DNA from: Beijerinckiaceae bacterium
Lineage (GTDB): Bacteria; Pseudomonadota; Alphaproteobacteria; Rhizobiales; Beijerinckiaceae
NCBI GenBank assembly: GCA_004564215.1
Contig: CP024846.1
Location: 2,170,001 to 2,234,000 of the forward strand
DNA length: 64,000 nucleotides
Direction: 5' to 3'
Below, piece by piece: positions 62,863 to 64,000 of this stretch. Within the stretch, counting starts at the first letter, position 1; every line of letters begins with the position of its first letter. Below the pieces are notes generated by a model, which was not told where the DNA came from, searched no databases, and saw nothing but the letters and a program-made list of their open reading frames with translations. The translations under genes were made by a program, and so were the position numbers.

Positions 62863-64000
62863 TTACGCCCACCATTTCGGCGGCAGATCCAATTTGGGTG
62901 CCGAGTCCTCGATGGTTTGCGCGGCCGCAAACAATGTTTCTTCGTCAAAAGCGCGGCCGATCAGCTGAAGCCCCAAGGGCAGGCCCTCGGCCGACAGTCC
63001 CGCCGGAACCGCGATGGCAGGCAGCCCCGCCATGTTCACGGTGACGGTAAAAATATCATTCAGATACATCTCGACCGGATCGACGGACCCCTTCTCGCCA
63101 AGACCGAAGGCGGCGGAGGGGGTCGCGGGGGTCAAGATTGCGTCGATGCCATCGGCGAAGGCGGTCTCGAAATCGCGCTTGATCAAGGTTCTGATCTTCT
63201 GCGCCCTTACATAATAAGCATCGTAGTAACCGGCCGAGAGCACATAAGTGCCGATCATGATGCGCCGGCGGACTTCCTTGCCAAAACCCGCCGCCCGGGT
63301 CTTTTCATACATGTCGGCGATGTCCTTGCCCGGGACGCGCAGACCGTAGCGGACACCATCGTAGCGCGCGAGGTTCGAGGACGCCTCTGCCGGCGCCACT
63401 ATATAATATGCAGGCAAGGCAAAACGCGTATGGGGAAGCGAGATCTCGACAATCGAGGCGCCCGCCGCTTTCATCCATTCAATTCCCTGCGCCCAGAGCG
63501 CTTCGATTTCACCAGGCATGCCCTCGCGGCGATATTCCTTCGGAATGCCTATCGTCAGGCCTTTGACGCCGCGCCCAACGGCAGCTTCGAAATCCGGCAC
63601 TGGAATATCGACCGATGTCGTATCCTTGGGATCATGGCCCGCCATCGAGCCCAGCATAATTGCGGAATCGCGCACCGTCCGGGCGATCGGACCGGCCTGA
63701 TCGAGCGAGGAGGCAAAGGCCACAATGCCCCAACGCGAGCAGCGGCCATAGGTCGGTTTGATCCCCACCGTTCCGGTAAATGCCGCAGGCTGCCGGATCG
63801 ACCCGCCTGTATCGGTGGCCGTCGCGCCGAAACAGAGCCGCGCGGCGACGGCCGCCGCCGAGCCGCCGGATGAGCCGCCCGGAACCAGCGCGGTGTTCGA
63901 GGCCCCATTGGGTCCTTTTCGCTGCCAGGGCGAAATCACCGGGCCGTAATAAGATGTTTCGTTCGACGACCCCATGGCGAATTCGTCGAGATTAAGTTTT
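62863..64000 (-). CDS. gatA: Asp/Glu-tRNA amidotransferase subunit A (partial, 5' end beyond the window)
   Basis: GatA is the amidase subunit that releases ammonia from glutamine for GatB. About 379 of the usual ~490 residues are present; the N-terminus lies past the window edge. Visible are [17 protein letters not shown] and the catalytic-serine loop [18 protein letters not shown] of the amidase signature family. [17 protein letters not shown] and the C-terminal [18 protein letters not shown] follow. The catalytic Lys would lie just outside. gatC is not in the window and is probably upstream. Confidence 0.96.
   Translation of the reverse strand, partial: KLNLDEFAMGSSNETSYYGPVISPWQRKGPNGASNTALVPGGSSGGSAAAVAARLCFGATATDTGGSIRQPAAFTGTVGIKPTYGRCSRWGIVAFASSLDQAGPIARTVRDSAIMLGSMAGHDPKDTTSVDIPVPDFEAAVGRGVKGLTIGIPKEYRREGMPGEIEALWAQGIEWMKAAGASIVEISLPHTRFALPAYYIVAPAEASSNLARYDGVRYGLRVPGKDIADMYEKTRAAGFGKEVRRRIMIGTYVLSAGYYDAYYVRAQKIRTLIKRDFETAFADGIDAILTPATPSAAFGLGEKGSVDPVEMYLNDIFTVTVNMAGLPAIAVPAGLSAEGLPLGLQLIGRAFDEETLFAAAQTIEDSAPKLDLPPKWWA

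Overview
The window is one stretch of a GC-rich chromosome that looks like a Rhizobiales (Hyphomicrobiales) alphaproteobacterium. A Beijerinckiaceae/Methylocystaceae-like relative is my best guess. Reasons: the chvI-chvG-hprK-EIIA-HPr cluster with a short HprK, the rimP-nusA-ylxR/L7Ae-infB-rbfA-truB order, rpsF-rpsR-DUF2232-rplI, fabD-fabG-acpP-fabF-mltG, a Porin_2-type porin, and GatCAB beside an AspRS likely to be non-discriminating. No 16S gene or species marker is present, so genus is not determined.

Layout. 1-4.1 kb: two tandem paralogous 2-oxoglutarate/Fe(II) oxygenase-like genes, ruvB, and an atypical single-membrane-segment protein. 4.3-11.8 kb (minus strand): the translation/transcription operon rimP-nusA-ylxR-infB-rbfA-truB, with a good promoter and a terminator-like hairpin in its leader. 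12-17 kb: thioredoxin-TPR protein CnoX, a Lon-N-domain protein, a Trm112-like protein, a secreted choloylglycine-hydrolase-family enzyme, an ICMT-like membrane methyltransferase and a TesB thioesterase. 17.3-21.2 kb: glnK-amtB behind a sigma-54 promoter and ending in strong terminators, then pgi. 21.3-25.7 kb: HPr, EIIA, HprK, ChvG, ChvI. 26-30.5 kb: a methyltransferase, an ATP-dependent DNA ligase with its associated exonuclease, and two small secreted proteins. 31-41.7 kb: rhlE, a DJ-1/PfpI protein, aspS, rnd, ppx, ppk and ald. 41.9-51.4 kb: the fatty-acid cluster fabD-fabG-acpP-fabF and mltG, split by a mobile element. 51.7-60.2 kb: an outer-membrane beta-barrel protein, a YkgJ-type Cys-rich protein, the S6/S18/L9 operon, a porin, tRNA-Ser(GCU), two secreted small proteins and a Lys/Ala-rich histone-like protein. 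60.9-64 kb: gatB, a broken DUF559-type endonuclease gene, and gatA running off the window.

The most interesting item is a complete 3,885-bp transposon at 43874-47758, sitting between fabF and mltG. It has perfect 23-bp inverted ends beginning GGTAGTG and a perfect 8-bp target duplication (CCCCCGCG). It encodes an IS1-type DDE transposase and six cargo genes: a DinD homologue, a coiled-coil/HARE-HTH protein, and four small or unknown proteins, two of which share overlapping divergent start codons. This is an IS1-like element with unusual cargo, and the cargo's function is unknown.

Other notable signals are two near-identical ~117-bp double-hairpin repeats, plus a related third, whose CTAG ends supply stop codons of neighbouring genes; a perfect 20-bp palindrome just upstream of chvI; and a dyad overlapping the dinD start codon. 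No CRISPR array, prophage or replication origin was seen.
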